Source: Psychrobacillus sp. NEAU-3TGS (GTDB taxonomy: Bacteria > Bacillota > Bacilli > Bacillales_A > Planococcaceae). Taken from it: 64,000 nucleotides of DNA. The position numbers were made by a program, and so were the translations under genes. This document shows positions 9,362 through 19,223 of this stretch, in pieces (position 1 is the stretch's first letter; each line of letters starts with the position of its first letter). The notes under the pieces are model-generated. The model was not told where the DNA came from, searched no databases, and worked only from the letters and a program-made list of their open reading frames with translations. The stretch lies in assembly GCF_029955155.1 (NCBI RefSeq), contig NZ_JAPNOZ010000006.1:62001-126000 (forward strand). The letters run 5' to 3'.

Positions 9362-10458
9362 TTATTTTCCCCCGATATAGTTAAGTTATGATACGTAGAA
9401 ACTGTTTTCTCATACATTTTTTCAAACCTGAAACTTGCCTCATATATTTCACGACTCTTTTCACCCATTTTTTTTCGTAGTAACTCATCTTTTATTAATA
9501 TGGTAAGCTTTTCAGATAAATCTTCATGAATTAAAAAACCATTTTTCCAATCTCTAACCGCTTCTTTCACACCCCCAACATTAGAGGCAATAATCGGGAG
9601 GCCTTGTGACATCGCTTCCAATATACTTAAAGGAAGCCCTTCCCATGAGGAATTTAAAATGAACAAATCAGAATCACTTAATAAATCTGCGATATTTGAA
9701 TGATTTCCTAAAAATGTTACTTTATGACCTAGGTTATTTTCCAGGACAAATTGAGATGATTTTTGTCTTAAACTTCCATCACCTGCAAAAATCATATGCC
9801 AGTTTAAATCCTTAAGAAGCAAAAGTTTCTCTAAGAGCTCCTGTTGCTTTTTTGGTTTTTCAAAGCGAGCTACCATCAAAATTTTCACAATTTCTCTCGG
9901 TTCTTTTCCACTACTAGTATCTTTCTTGTCTAATACACCGTTGTGAATAGTCTTTAGTTTTTCGTATGGAAGCACTTGATGTTTTAAGGCAAGGCTTCTA
10001 TCATAATCACAAACAGTGATGACTGTTGAGCTAATTTTCCCAATCCACTTTTCAATTCTTCTATAAAAATTTTGCTTCTTCTGCTCCACTCCCTCTGTAA
10101 ATGACCAACCGTGCGCCGTAAATACAAAAGGAATACGCAGGGACCAACAAGCGATCCTACCAAGAATTCCTGCTTTTGATGAATGGATTGCAACTATTTC
10201 AGGACGAATTTTTTTTATTTTTTTCCGTATATCTAATAAGGCTATAAAATCTTTTATTGGGTGAATATTTCGTATTAAAAATTTGCTATGAACAAATTCA
10301 ACGGAAGGAATAACTAAATCCTCTGCAATTGTTTCTTCCCCCCCAGAAACAATTGTCACCGTATGACCATCCACTGCAAGCCGTCTAGCTAAGTCACGGA
10401 CATGTACTTGAGCTCCGCCTAGTTCATTCATATGTGTGATCAGTTGAACAATTCTCAT
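9358..10458 (-). CDS. Glycosyltransferase family 4
   Basis: This 366-residue GT-B glycosyltransferase has an N-terminal acceptor domain beginning MRIVQLITHMNELGGAQVHV, with a glycine-rich GGAQ loop. Its C-terminal donor domain holds the GT4 signature ILMVARFEKPKKQ and the EGLPLSILEAMSQGLPIIAS segment, with the conserved E(x7)E. It should add one sugar of the repeat unit to the lipid-linked intermediate on the cytoplasmic side. It overlaps the downstream epimerase gene and is separated from rfbB by about 160 bases, a gap large enough for an internal promoter. The donor and linkage cannot be assigned. Confidence 0.88.
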   Translation of the reverse strand: MRIVQLITHMNELGGAQVHVRDLARRLAVDGHTVTIVSGGEETIAEDLVIPSVEFVHSKFLIRNIHPIKDFIALLDIRKKIKKIRPEIVAIHSSKAGILGRIACWSLRIPFVFTAHGWSFTEGVEQKKQNFYRRIEKWIGKISSTVITVCDYDRSLALKHQVLPYEKLKTIHNGVLDKKDTSSGKEPREIVKILMVARFEKPKKQQELLEKLLLLKDLNWHMIFAGDGSLRQKSSQFVLENNLGHKVTFLGNHSNIADLLSDSDLFILNSSWEGLPLSILEAMSQGLPIIASNVGGVKEAVRDWKNGFLIHEDLSEKLTILIKDELLRKKMGEKSREIYEASFRFEKMYEKTVSTYHNLTISGENN

Positions 10459-10619
10459 CTATTATCCCTCATTTTGTTTTCTAGGTTCCGCCTATCTCAA
10501 ATTATCCTTAAGGCCGGTATAAAGTAAAATTCCCTACAAGAGAAATTGTCATTCTAGAAATATTGAAAAGGATCCTGTTATTACTCCTTTAACTTATTGA
10601 ATAGTATATGTTTTCATTT

Positions 10620-11642
10620 CTAAATTTTTGTACTAGACTCCTTCTTAATGTTCATCCATGCTTTGTTGTCTTTATACCATTGGATTGTCTTAGTTAGACC
10701 TTCATCCAACGATAACATTGGTGACCAGCCCAGTTCTCTCATTATTTTGAGGTTACTAATTGCATACCTTCTATCATGTCCCAATCGATCTTGAACAAAC
10801 TCGATTAAATCCTCACTCTTATTTAAGGATTTTAGTATGAATTTGACTATTTCAATATTTTCTTTTTCATTATTTCCACCTATGTTATATATCTCTCCAA
10901 CTATTCCACTATGGAGAACAGTGTCTATCGCGGAACAATGATCCTCAACATGTAACCAATCTCTCACTTGTTTTCCATCACCATATACCGGTAAAGGTAA
11001 CTCATTTAAGGCATTGTGAATCATAAGGGGGATTAACTTTTCGGGATATTGGTATGATCCATAATTGTTAGAGCATCTTGTAATAACTACTGGTAACTTG
11101 TAGGTTTCATAATAAGCTCTTACAATCATATCTGAAGCTGCTTTAGAAGCTGAATAAGGACTGTTGGGGGCAAGTTTTGTATCTTCTGTGAAGTTTCCCG
11201 TTTTCCCTAGAGAACCGTATACTTCATCAGTAGATATGTGTATAAACTTGACATCATCTTTATAAGTTGTACAGTATTTATCTGCTTTATTAGCTTTCCA
11301 ATACTCTTTTGCCGTATCCAGTAGAGCTTGGGTACCTAATACATTCGATTTTAAAAATATTTCAGGGTCTTCAATACTTCTGTCAACATGTGATTCAGCT
11401 GCAAAATGTATAACAGACTGAATATCATATTGCTTAAATAGCTCTTTAAGAAGTTCCCGATCACAAATATCCCCTTGAACAAAATGATATCTTTCCGAAA
11501 GTTCTATACCACGGAAATTTTCTAAATTACCGGCATAAGTTAATAAATCTAAATTAATCACAGTATAATTGTATTTAGAAAGCATGTATTTGATAAAATT
11601 AGATCCAATAAACCCTGCTCCACCCGTAACTAAAATATTCAT
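10620..11642 (-). CDS. rfbB: dTDP-glucose 4,6-dehydratase
   Basis: This 340-residue extended SDR converts dTDP-glucose to dTDP-4-keto-6-deoxyglucose. The motifs are diagnostic: GGAGFIGSNF at the N-terminus, HFAAESHVDRSI, HISTDEVYGSLG with the catalytic Asp-Glu, the NSPYSASKAASD active-site Tyr/Lys, and TRCSNNYG and GRRYAISN-like segments (here DRRYAIS). It sits 11 bases after rfbA in the same operon. No rfbC or rfbD is present, and the aminotransferase gene lies just upstream, so the ketosugar should go to transamination rather than to rhamnose. Start ATG at 11642 has AAAGGAG upstream. Confidence 0.95.
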   Translation of the reverse strand: MNILVTGGAGFIGSNFIKYMLSKYNYTVINLDLLTYAGNLENFRGIELSERYHFVQGDICDRELLKELFKQYDIQSVIHFAAESHVDRSIEDPEIFLKSNVLGTQALLDTAKEYWKANKADKYCTTYKDDVKFIHISTDEVYGSLGKTGNFTEDTKLAPNSPYSASKAASDMIVRAYYETYKLPVVITRCSNNYGSYQYPEKLIPLMIHNALNELPLPVYGDGKQVRDWLHVEDHCSAIDTVLHSGIVGEIYNIGGNNEKENIEIVKFILKSLNKSEDLIEFVQDRLGHDRRYAISNLKIMRELGWSPMLSLDEGLTKTIQWYKDNKAWMNIKKESSTKI

Positions 11643-11653
11643 CTTAAACTCCT

Positions 11654-12529
11654 TTAAGCTTTATTGAAATTTGCAATATCTACTAAATACTTTCCATAGT
11701 TCGTCTTCAGTAATGGCTCGGCGAGCTGTAGCAACTGTTCCCTTGTTATATAGCCCCTGCGATATGCAATTTCTTCAATACAAGAAACATATAGCCCTTG
11801 CCGATTTTGAATAGCTTCAACAAAATTGGATGCCTCTAATAATGATTCATGAGTACCAGTATCTAACCAAGCCAATCCTCTACCCATAATCTTCACTTTC
11901 AGATTTCCTTTTTGTAGATACTTCTCAATAATGGAGGTAATCTCTAACTCACCACGAGCTGAAAGTTTCACTTTTTTAGCGATATTGATTACTTCGTTAT
12001 CAAAAAAATATAATCCAGGAACTGCATAAGAAGATTTTGGCTTATCAGGTTTTTCTTCTATTGATATCGCATTCTTTTGCTCATCAACTTCCACAACACC
12101 ATATGCCCTTGGATCCTTGACATAACAACCAAATATGAGTGCTCCTTCTGATAAATTCGCTGCGTCTCGTACCTTATTGCCAAAATTCGAGCCATAAAAA
12201 ATATTATCTCCTAGCACTAAAGCTACAGATGATTGCCCTATAAACCCTTCACCTATAGTAAATGCCTCTGCGAGACCTAATGGTTTTTCTTGCACTGTAT
12301 ATTGCAAATCGATTCCTATTTTAGTACCATCACCTAGTAATTCCTTAAATCCTTCAATATCTCTTGGTGTTGAAATGATTAAAATATCCCTTATGCCTGC
12401 AAGCATTAATACAGATAGTGGATAATAAATCATTGGCTTATCATATACTGGAAGCATTTGCTTTGAAATTGCCTTGGTTAAAGGATATAAACGGGTACCA
12501 GACCCTCCGGCTAAAATAATTCCTTTCAT
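11654..12529 (-). CDS. rfbA: Glucose-1-phosphate thymidylyltransferase
   Basis: This 291-residue nucleotidyltransferase makes dTDP-glucose from glucose-1-phosphate and dTTP. The pyrophosphorylase signature [16 protein letters not shown] is at residues 3-18, followed by [16 protein letters not shown] and the VLGDNIFYG catalytic segment; [19 protein letters not shown] and [11 protein letters not shown] are family motifs. The length is standard. It overlaps the upstream aminotransferase gene by four bases and precedes rfbB by 11 bases, so the three form one sugar-nucleotide module. Confidence 0.96.
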   Translation of the reverse strand: MKGIILAGGSGTRLYPLTKAISKQMLPVYDKPMIYYPLSVLMLAGIRDILIISTPRDIEGFKELLGDGTKIGIDLQYTVQEKPLGLAEAFTIGEGFIGQSSVALVLGDNIFYGSNFGNKVRDAANLSEGALIFGCYVKDPRAYGVVEVDEQKNAISIEEKPDKPKSSYAVPGLYFFDNEVINIAKKVKLSARGELEITSIIEKYLQKGNLKVKIMGRGLAWLDTGTHESLLEASNFVEAIQNRQGLYVSCIEEIAYRRGYITREQLLQLAEPLLKTNYGKYLVDIANFNKA

Positions 12530-13641
12530 CGGCTTTCACGAATTACCTTACAGATTTTTATTACAGATTCCATTTGTAATTCTCCGTAATATGGCATAGC
12601 TAATACTTCTGTCACTACTTTATGTGCTTGTGGAAGATTTTCTTTTCTTGCGGATTTCAAGTTCTCATACCATTTAAACTCACTACACAACGGAAAAAAG
12701 TACTTCCTTGTAAATACATTAAACTCTTTTAATTTTTCGTGAAGCCAGTCTCTAGTTTTCCCGTATATTTCCTTATCAATTTGAATGACAAAATATTGAT
12801 AGCTACTTTGATCACCTTCATTTTTTGTCAGTACTCGAATACCAGGAATATCAGCCAAATACTGTTCGTAAACCTTTTTTATTTCATGTCTCTTTTGACG
12901 CTCCAACTCTACTAATTTCAAAACTTCAAGTCCTATTATCGATTGAATTTCGTTCAATTTTGCATTAAGACCAGACAATATGACTTCTTCAGGATTTGCA
13001 ATCCCAAAATTCTTAAGAAGGTTTAATTTTTCTACTAAACTTTCATCTTTATAAGTCAGTGCTCCACCTTCTACCGTATTAAACAGTTTTGTTGCGTGAA
13101 AGCTGAACATTGTCATATCCCCGAAATTTCCGATAGGGTGCTGCTCTATGTTTGTTCCGAAAGTATGGGCACCATCATATATCACTTTCAAATTATATTT
13201 ATTAGCTATTGTTTGAATTCGCTTAACATCACATGGATTTCCAAATGTGTGGACTCCAAGAATTGCAGAAGTTTTTTCAGTTATGAGAGATTCGATTTTT
13301 GCGGCATCTAAAGTAAGAGTGGTGGGATCAATATCACAAAATACTGGGGTTAAATTATTCCAATCAAGTGCTTGAACCGTTGCTGGAAAAGTGAATGGAG
13401 TCGTTATTACCTCTCCAGTAAGATTTAAAGCTTTTATTCCTAGGAGTAGTGCCGACGTGCCATTATTAAACAATGATAAGTTTTCTACATTCAAATATTG
13501 TTTTAATTGGTCTTCTAGTTTGGAATGCTGAGGTCCGTTATTAGTTAACCATTGATTATTCCAAACATCTGTCAAACTACTTAAAATATCATTTAGATTC
13601 GGCAGTAGTGGCCTTGTAATGTAAATGGGTTCCTTAAACAT
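12526..13641 (-). CDS. DegT/DnrJ/EryC1 aminotransferase, VioA-like
   Basis: This 371-residue PLP-dependent sugar aminotransferase has the internal-aldimine lysine in [15 protein letters not shown], the DGAHTFG segment, and GNPCDV and [12 protein letters not shown] motifs of the DegT family. Next to rfbA and rfbB, and without rmlC/D, it probably converts dTDP-4-keto-6-deoxyglucose to dTDP-4-amino-4,6-dideoxyglucose (the VioA reaction) or its C4 epimer. The stereochemistry is not readable from sequence. Its ATG overlaps the stop of the ATP-grasp gene by eight bases, with an AGGAGG about 16 bases upstream, which implies coupled translation. Confidence 0.87.
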   Translation of the reverse strand: MFKEPIYITRPLLPNLNDILSSLTDVWNNQWLTNNGPQHSKLEDQLKQYLNVENLSLFNNGTSALLLGIKALNLTGEVITTPFTFPATVQALDWNNLTPVFCDIDPTTLTLDAAKIESLITEKTSAILGVHTFGNPCDVKRIQTIANKYNLKVIYDGAHTFGTNIEQHPIGNFGDMTMFSFHATKLFNTVEGGALTYKDESLVEKLNLLKNFGIANPEEVILSGLNAKLNEIQSIIGLEVLKLVELERQKRHEIKKVYEQYLADIPGIRVLTKNEGDQSSYQYFVIQIDKEIYGKTRDWLHEKLKEFNVFTRKYFFPLCSEFKWYENLKSARKENLPQAHKVVTEVLAMPYYGELQMESVIKICKVIRESR

Positions 13642-14698
13642 AATTTCGATGATTAATAGCCTCCTTTAGTTTTTGAATAGTTGCTACACCCATGCCATCA
13701 CCTATTACTTGGATATCTTTATAACCGATTACACCAATTTCTGGTTCTAGTACCGATTGTTCAACTGGTTCATTCTTTAACCACAAAAAAATTGCTTTTG
13801 GTAGGTTTACCCCGGCATGATGACTAAAAGGATACCCTCCGCCGAACCTAGCATTCATCTCTAATACATAGGGAACCCCATCAACACTAAAAGCATCAAT
13901 GTCTAAATTGCCAATATGACCTGTTAAGCTTCCAATCTCTTTACCGATAAGCTCCAGGTCCCGATTGATTACGATTTCTGCTTGGTCGGTCTCCCCAGAC
14001 CTCATTGCATACTTTTTCTTTACAACAGTTGTCATATATGTTCCATTAAGGTCATTTATTATATCTAATCCATATTCCTGACCATTTAGCTTTTCTTGTA
14101 TGATTACCGGAAATTTATTATTTTGATTTGACTCAAAAGATAAATATGAAGAGTTAATATTTTTTTTTGTCTTTTCATATAAAACTTTCAACTCCTCTTT
14201 ATTATCTGCTTCAAATATAGAAATAGACCCCATTCCCCATCTAGGTTTAACTATTAGTGGAAAATGTACGCTTCCATCATTGATTGCTTTTAACACATCT
14301 GAAATGTTTAAAAAAGTGGCTGGTGTATAAAAACCGTTCTTTTTAAGATAATTATATGTCGCCCATTTGTCATTACATATTTTGATAAAAGCTTCATTGG
14401 AAACGATAACTCTAACTCCAATCTCTTTGAATTCATTTATACATTTTGAGAGGATTGGTAAGTCAATATCAAACAGTGGAATAATTACATCTATGTGGTT
14501 AATCTGACAATATTTTTTCAAAAATGGAATATAACCTTCATCATGAATAAGCGGTGTAATTACAGACATATCTCCATATAACATTGCTGTTGAATCCGTA
14601 TTGTTCGCAACATGTACCTCTCCTTCATTACCTAACACTTCCTTAAAATATTTAACTAAATATCCCCTTCTCCCTGCGGAAGTCAAAAGTATTTTCAT
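13634..14698 (-). CDS. ATP-grasp ligase (carbamoyl-phosphate synthase-like)
   Basis: This 354-residue protein has an N-terminal pre-ATP-grasp domain (MKILLTSAGRRGYLVKYF), the KPRWGMGSI glycine-rich nucleotide loop at about residues 168-176, and the metal-binding end of the fold (DIDAFSVDGVPYVLEMNARFGGGYPFSH). ATP-grasp enzymes join a carboxylate to an amine through an acyl-phosphate. The gene overlaps that of a 4-amino-sugar aminotransferase, so an attractive role is acylating the new amino group with an amino acid or other carboxylate. That is inference; cyanophycin- or PylC-like chemistry remains possible. Confidence 0.83.
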   Translation of the reverse strand: MKILLTSAGRRGYLVKYFKEVLGNEGEVHVANNTDSTAMLYGDMSVITPLIHDEGYIPFLKKYCQINHIDVIIPLFDIDLPILSKCINEFKEIGVRVIVSNEAFIKICNDKWATYNYLKKNGFYTPATFLNISDVLKAINDGSVHFPLIVKPRWGMGSISIFEADNKEELKVLYEKTKKNINSSYLSFESNQNNKFPVIIQEKLNGQEYGLDIINDLNGTYMTTVVKKKYAMRSGETDQAEIVINRDLELIGKEIGSLTGHIGNLDIDAFSVDGVPYVLEMNARFGGGYPFSHHAGVNLPKAIFLWLKNEPVEQSVLEPEIGVIGYKDIQVIGDGMGVATIQKLKEAINHRNYV

Positions 14699-14750
14699 TT
14701 ATTCATTCCCTCTCTAAATAGATATTAATATAGTTTGGATTCAATTTATT

Positions 14751-16229
14751 TTACCTGATTGACCAGTATTTTATTTTGGATAATAGTGGAACTAGTAATT
14801 CAAATACAACAGTTAACTCTTGTATTCTAAGAATTTTGCTCATCCCTATATAGATAATAATCCCAATTATTATTTGAAAAACTAGTTGAACAAAATGATT
14901 GCTAGGCAAAACATCACCAAGCAAATAAACACTCACACCCATAAGAAGTGATATCAAAAAAGGAAACATTAGATCTTTCAACTGTTCCCTAAAAGAATAA
15001 GCAATTTCCTTTGCTGAAAAATATGTGTTTATAAATAGCGATACATAAGAATTTAACATTGCCGCACAAATTAAACCGATAATCCCTAACTTTAGAAAGA
15101 AACTTAAAAGAATCAATAGCGAAAAAAAAGACTTTTTTATGATTTCTATTAATAAGTATAAATCAGACCTACCTTTGACTTGTAGAATATTCAAGTTTAA
15201 AGCATGAAGTGGATACAGCATACCTGCAAAGCAAAGAAGTTGAAAGTAGATAACTGAAGGAATCCACTTTTCTCCAAAAAGAATATGGAAAAGTGGATTT
15301 GCAGTTGCTGCCAATCCAATCAATAATGGAAAATTGATAAATGCAGAAATTCTTATGATTCTCTTGAATCCTAACTTCAGACGTTCCTCATCTTCTTGGA
15401 TAGCGCTAAGTACTGGATACGTCACACGTTGAATAGTTGAAGCCAAAGACTGGGAAGCAAGATCTCGAAACTTTACTGCATTTGAGTAATATCCTAGTTG
15501 AATAGAAGAATAGGCCTTCCCTATGATAAAAAAGAATATATTATTATAGATTGTATCTATTAGTCCCGAAAGAAGTAATTTTGAACCGAACCCAAAAAAT
15601 CTTTTGAATGATTGATAGTTAAATGTAAAGGACGGTAGCCATCTATTATAGAAGAAAAAAAGTAATGTTTGAAAAAATTGAAGGGCAATCATATTAATTA
15701 CAAGGCTCCAAACTCCAAAACCTAAAAGAGCAACGACAATCGTTATAGTTCCTGAAACAAACGAAGATACCATACTAATTTTAGTTATTGTTCGAAAATC
15801 TACTCGCTTCATAAGCATAACTTTTTGAATAACTGCTAATGAATTAATGATTACCACAATAGAAAGAACCCTAATTATTTCAACTAACTGCGGTTCTTCA
15901 AAAAAAATACTGATAGACTTGGAACTAATAAAAAGCATTACATATAAAATAAAAGACATAACCAGATTAAAATAAAAGATAGTTGAATAGTCTTCTTGTG
16001 TTGTATGCTGATCCCTAATTAGAGCCTGTGTAAATCCACTGTCAACAATCGAGTTAGAAATGGCAATAAAGACCAAAATCATGCCAATCACACCAAAATG
16101 TTCTGGTAATAAAAGTCTTGCTAAAATAATTTGAATAATAAATTGAATACCATGGTTAGCTATTAAATCGAAAAAACTCCAAAATACAGCAGATATTGTC
16201 TTCTTCTTTAATGAGGAGAACTCTTTCAT
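14751..16229 (-). CDS. Wzx-type polysaccharide flippase
   Basis: This 492-residue integral membrane protein of the MOP/PST superfamily (colanic-acid exporter WzxC-like) has about twelve to fourteen hydrophobic segments. It begins with the family pattern KKTISAVFWSFFDLIANHGIQF and carries LLLPEHFGVIGM after the first helix. It should flip undecaprenyl-linked repeat units across the membrane for polymerisation by the adjacent Wzy. It lies nine bases after the GT2 gene. Its ribosome binding site is weak, so it probably depends on coupling. Confidence 0.9.
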   Translation of the reverse strand: MKEFSSLKKKTISAVFWSFFDLIANHGIQFIIQIILARLLLPEHFGVIGMILVFIAISNSIVDSGFTQALIRDQHTTQEDYSTIFYFNLVMSFILYVMLFISSKSISIFFEEPQLVEIIRVLSIVVIINSLAVIQKVMLMKRVDFRTITKISMVSSFVSGTITIVVALLGFGVWSLVINMIALQFFQTLLFFFYNRWLPSFTFNYQSFKRFFGFGSKLLLSGLIDTIYNNIFFFIIGKAYSSIQLGYYSNAVKFRDLASQSLASTIQRVTYPVLSAIQEDEERLKLGFKRIIRISAFINFPLLIGLAATANPLFHILFGEKWIPSVIYFQLLCFAGMLYPLHALNLNILQVKGRSDLYLLIEIIKKSFFSLLILLSFFLKLGIIGLICAAMLNSYVSLFINTYFSAKEIAYSFREQLKDLMFPFLISLLMGVSVYLLGDVLPSNHFVQLVFQIIIGIIIYIGMSKILRIQELTVVFELLVPLLSKIKYWSIR

Positions 16230-16238
16230 GATTGATTC

Positions 16239-17228
16239 TTACTCATTAGTTTTCCTACTTATTTTAGCTGTTTTTAATTTAGACAATTTTAAAAATAATT
16301 TGGGATAATTACAGCGTATAAATATTTTTATGCGAGCTTTTATTTTCAATAACCAAGAATACTTACCAAAGTTAAAGTATTTCTGTTCCTTTTTTTGCTT
16401 TTTAAGTATAAGTAACTCAAACTCTATTTTTTGTTTCGCTTTATTTACTTCATTTTGGTATTCATGCTTTGTCGATTCACTGAATCCGTCTAATAACTGA
16501 ATAATCCCTTCATTAATTTGAATGATTTTTCCTTTAATGTTGGAGCCAAAGCTCATACGGTTTGTCCACGAACCTTTAACACCAGTTCGATAAGCACTCA
16601 TACATCTATCCATGTAATATGCATAACCTTGGCTTGCAAGATACATTTGCATAGGGTAGTCCCCTATTGGTGCTTTTAAATAATATGAAGGGGGGGTTTC
16701 CATATATCTCTTAGGATAAAGCAAAGAAGGTGTAGGACAGAAGCCTCCCCCGCCACTAATAATATCCCCTATCGGGCTTATAGTATCTTCAAAATAGGAT
16801 CTAATCATCCTACCAGTGGACTTATCTGGAGCTTGGATAATCTCTGCAGAATGAAAACATAAACTACAATCCGGATGATTTTCCATATAATCTACCTGTC
16901 TTTGCAACTTATAGGGGTCTGTCCAATAATCATCCCCCTCACATTCTGCAATGTATTTACCTTTACTGTTCTCAATAAGACGTAGTGAATTCTTTCGCGC
17001 ACCAACATTATGTGAAGAAGTTATTAATTTAATTTTCTCGGAATACATTTTTGCATACTTTTCTACTATTTGTTTTGTATTATCAGTACTGCAATCCTCT
17101 CCAATAAGAATTTCATAATTAAAATTTGTTTTTTGACTCAAAAAACTTTCTATTGCATCCGCAATATAATTCTCATGGTTATAAGTTGTACAATTAATAC
17201 TCACTAGGATACTCACCCTACCACTCAT
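16239..17228 (-). CDS. Glycosyltransferase family 2
   Basis: This protein of up to 329 residues has a GT-A domain with NCTTYNHENYIADAIESFL at the N-terminus, LIGEDCSTDNT, the metal-binding region AECEGDDYWTD (the DxD-like site) and GDYPMQMYLA. The C-terminal 80 residues are basic and may contact the membrane. The start is uncertain: ATG at 17228 has a weak ribosome binding site, whereas GTG at 17204 lies six bases after AGGGTGAG and fits the family N-terminus (VSINCTTYNH). It should add one sugar of the repeat unit. The donor is unknown. Confidence 0.87.
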   Translation of the reverse strand: MSGRVSILVSINCTTYNHENYIADAIESFLSQKTNFNYEILIGEDCSTDNTKQIVEKYAKMYSEKIKLITSSHNVGARKNSLRLIENSKGKYIAECEGDDYWTDPYKLQRQVDYMENHPDCSLCFHSAEIIQAPDKSTGRMIRSYFEDTISPIGDIISGGGGFCPTPSLLYPKRYMETPPSYYLKAPIGDYPMQMYLASQGYAYYMDRCMSAYRTGVKGSWTNRMSFGSNIKGKIIQINEGIIQLLDGFSESTKHEYQNEVNKAKQKIEFELLILKKQKKEQKYFNFGKYSWLLKIKARIKIFIRCNYPKLFLKLSKLKTAKISRKTNE

Positions 17229-17281
17229 TTCTTTGCTCTATTTAGTTTCTAATAGCCGTACTATTAAGTTTGAATTATAAG

Positions 17282-18424
17282 CTACTTTTCTGGTAACCAA
17301 GCTAACGCTAATAGCAACCACAAATGTCTCCAATGTAATGTGTCAACAAATAAACTATTAAATGCTAAACCAGTTAAAGAAGCGAAGATAACTAGATATA
17401 AAGTCCCGTAAACCTTTGCATTCCAAAACCTAGCAAAAGCCTTAAATATACTAACTATCAAAAGTAAAGAAAATGAGATTAATCCGACCACTCCATTTTC
17501 AGTAAAAACCCTCGCATAAAGACTATGCGGTGAGTATTGAAAAGTATTTTCCGACTGACCAGGTCCGATTCCAAAAGGGTTTGAAAGTCCACTTTCAAAT
17601 GCCGCAAGCTGTGTATCAAATCGATCGTTATCATAACCTTGATAACTTAATCTAGTAACTAGTAAATCTTCAACCATAGGAGTTTGAATGAAATATAAAA
17701 TTCCTGGAATACCGATTAAAATAAGAAAAATAATCGTATGGATTCGATTTCTAAAATGATTAATTTTAAATAAACACAAATAGATTAATAAAGAAATTGC
17801 AAAATTTCCCCAAGCAGCTCTAGAAAAACTAATAATGATTCCCGCTGACAAAAGTAGAAATGTGAGATAATAAAAAACTTTCTTGTTTAGCTTCCTATCT
17901 TTCAGCTCTGCCATACTAATCGAAAATAGAGCAGGTATAACGAGAAAAGGACCGAACACATTTGGATCTTTAAAAAGCGCCTTCGCCCTTCCATACATTA
18001 AAAAAAAATCACTTGAAGGTAAGATATAAAAATATGCTAATATACCTATAATCGCTGAAATACAGGCCGAAATTAAATAGCCATGTAGGATGAATTGTAA
18101 ATACGGTGGTTTTATAAAGTCACTCATTCCAATTAATACAATCCATGTAAATGCTAAGTAAAAAGTAATTGCAGTAAAAAAAATGGATGACCCTATTTCT
18201 TCTATGAAAAATAAAGGAAGTAAATTACATATTAAAAAAACACAAAGTATCAATAATGGGAATATCATGTCTTTTGTAAAGTTATAAATAGAGAAAACAA
18301 AACCAATTAACATAATAAGTATGAAAAACAGATCATATGGAGAAGGTTCAACAAATACGAATGCGCTCATTGCCAAAGTTAAAAATAATAAATTGGGCAA
18401 CCATTTACTTGTACTATCAGTCAT
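17282..18424 (-). CDS. Wzy-type polysaccharide polymerase (O-antigen ligase family)
   Basis: This 380-residue protein is almost entirely hydrophobic, with about ten predicted membrane helices, and has the periplasm-like loop typical of Wzy_C/WaaL proteins between helices (YQGYDNDRFDTQLAAFESGLSNP, then GIGPGQSE and SPHSLYARVFTENGVVGL). The conserved H-S-L-Y and GxxG elements place it in the O-antigen ligase/polymerase family. It should join flipped repeat units on the outer face of the membrane. ATG at 18424 follows GGGAG. It comes 26 bases after the end of the restored CpsB frame. Confidence 0.87.
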   Translation of the reverse strand: MTDSTSKWLPNLLFLTLAMSAFVFVEPSPYDLFFILIMLIGFVFSIYNFTKDMIFPLLILCVFLICNLLPLFFIEEIGSSIFFTAITFYLAFTWIVLIGMSDFIKPPYLQFILHGYLISACISAIIGILAYFYILPSSDFFLMYGRAKALFKDPNVFGPFLVIPALFSISMAELKDRKLNKKVFYYLTFLLLSAGIIISFSRAAWGNFAISLLIYLCLFKINHFRNRIHTIIFLILIGIPGILYFIQTPMVEDLLVTRLSYQGYDNDRFDTQLAAFESGLSNPFGIGPGQSENTFQYSPHSLYARVFTENGVVGLISFSLLLIVSIFKAFARFWNAKVYGTLYLVIFASLTGLAFNSLFVDTLHWRHLWLLLALAWLPEK

Positions 18425-18450
18425 TTTTTTCTCCCATCAGCTTGCTTTCC

Positions 18451-19187
18451 CTAAAATTGAATCGGTTCACGGATATGGAACTCGGTACCTGTCACTACAT
18501 GCTCCGAATTAGCTCTGAAATAATTTACAAGTTCTAAAGAAAATTTTTTTTGAATAACTTTATAAGCATTATTTTGAATAAATGGCGCCTTCTCATCTTT
18601 ATACGAATTAGTTGTCATAAAATGAATAAGATTATGTCGACATATTTTTTGACAAACCTTTTTATCCGCCTTCCATGTATACCTAGCATACTTGCTGCAT
18701 TCACTTGAACAAGTGCCCCTTTGTTTACTAACTCAAAGAGTTTTGCCGGATTTTTAACTATTTCTGCGTTTTGTTCTGGATGTGCGATGATAGGTATATA
18801 TCCCTTTAATTGAATTTCATAAAATAGTTTTTGGGTAAATGCAGGTATTCTATTTTTAGGTAATTCTATTAATATATATTTATTTGTACCTGCTAGTGGT
18901 AAAAATTGTTTCTCTACATCATCAAGTAAACCCTCCTTGAGTTGTACTTCCATTCCTTCGAGAACTGTTAACGGAATGTTTAATTCTATAAGCTTTTTGT
19001 TCAAGTTAGTTACTAGATGCTTAATCCATGGTTCAAAGTCACTACAGGCTTTGTTCATACTATGTGGCGCTGCAATAATATGTGTTATTCCGTTCTCCAC
19101 TGCTTGCTTTGCTAGTCGAATTGCTCCCTCATCATTTCCCGGTCTTTCATCAACCGGCAATATATAATTGTGTATATCTACAAGCAT
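18451..19187 (-). pseudogene. CpsB/YwqE-type PHP phosphatase, degenerate and frameshifted
   Basis: The first frame ends at 18615 after 190 residues. Adding one A to a run of six (18645-18650) restores KRFVKKICRHNLIHF and extends the protein to 245 residues, matching YwqE in length and alignment. CpsB enzymes are manganese-dependent tyrosine phosphatases that reverse autophosphorylation of the BY-kinase encoded next door. Here several metal ligands are lost: the HxH motif reads HNY, the usual DDG reads DERPG, PHH reads PHS, and the terminal SDAH reads TNSY. AHPE and one Glu (EGMEV) remain. The protein is therefore probably catalytically dead even if the frame is intact. ATG follows AGGGGAC. 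Confidence 0.78.
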
Positions 19188-19223
19188 TTCAAAGTCCCCT
19201 ATCTATAGCAGTAATAATTCCCA

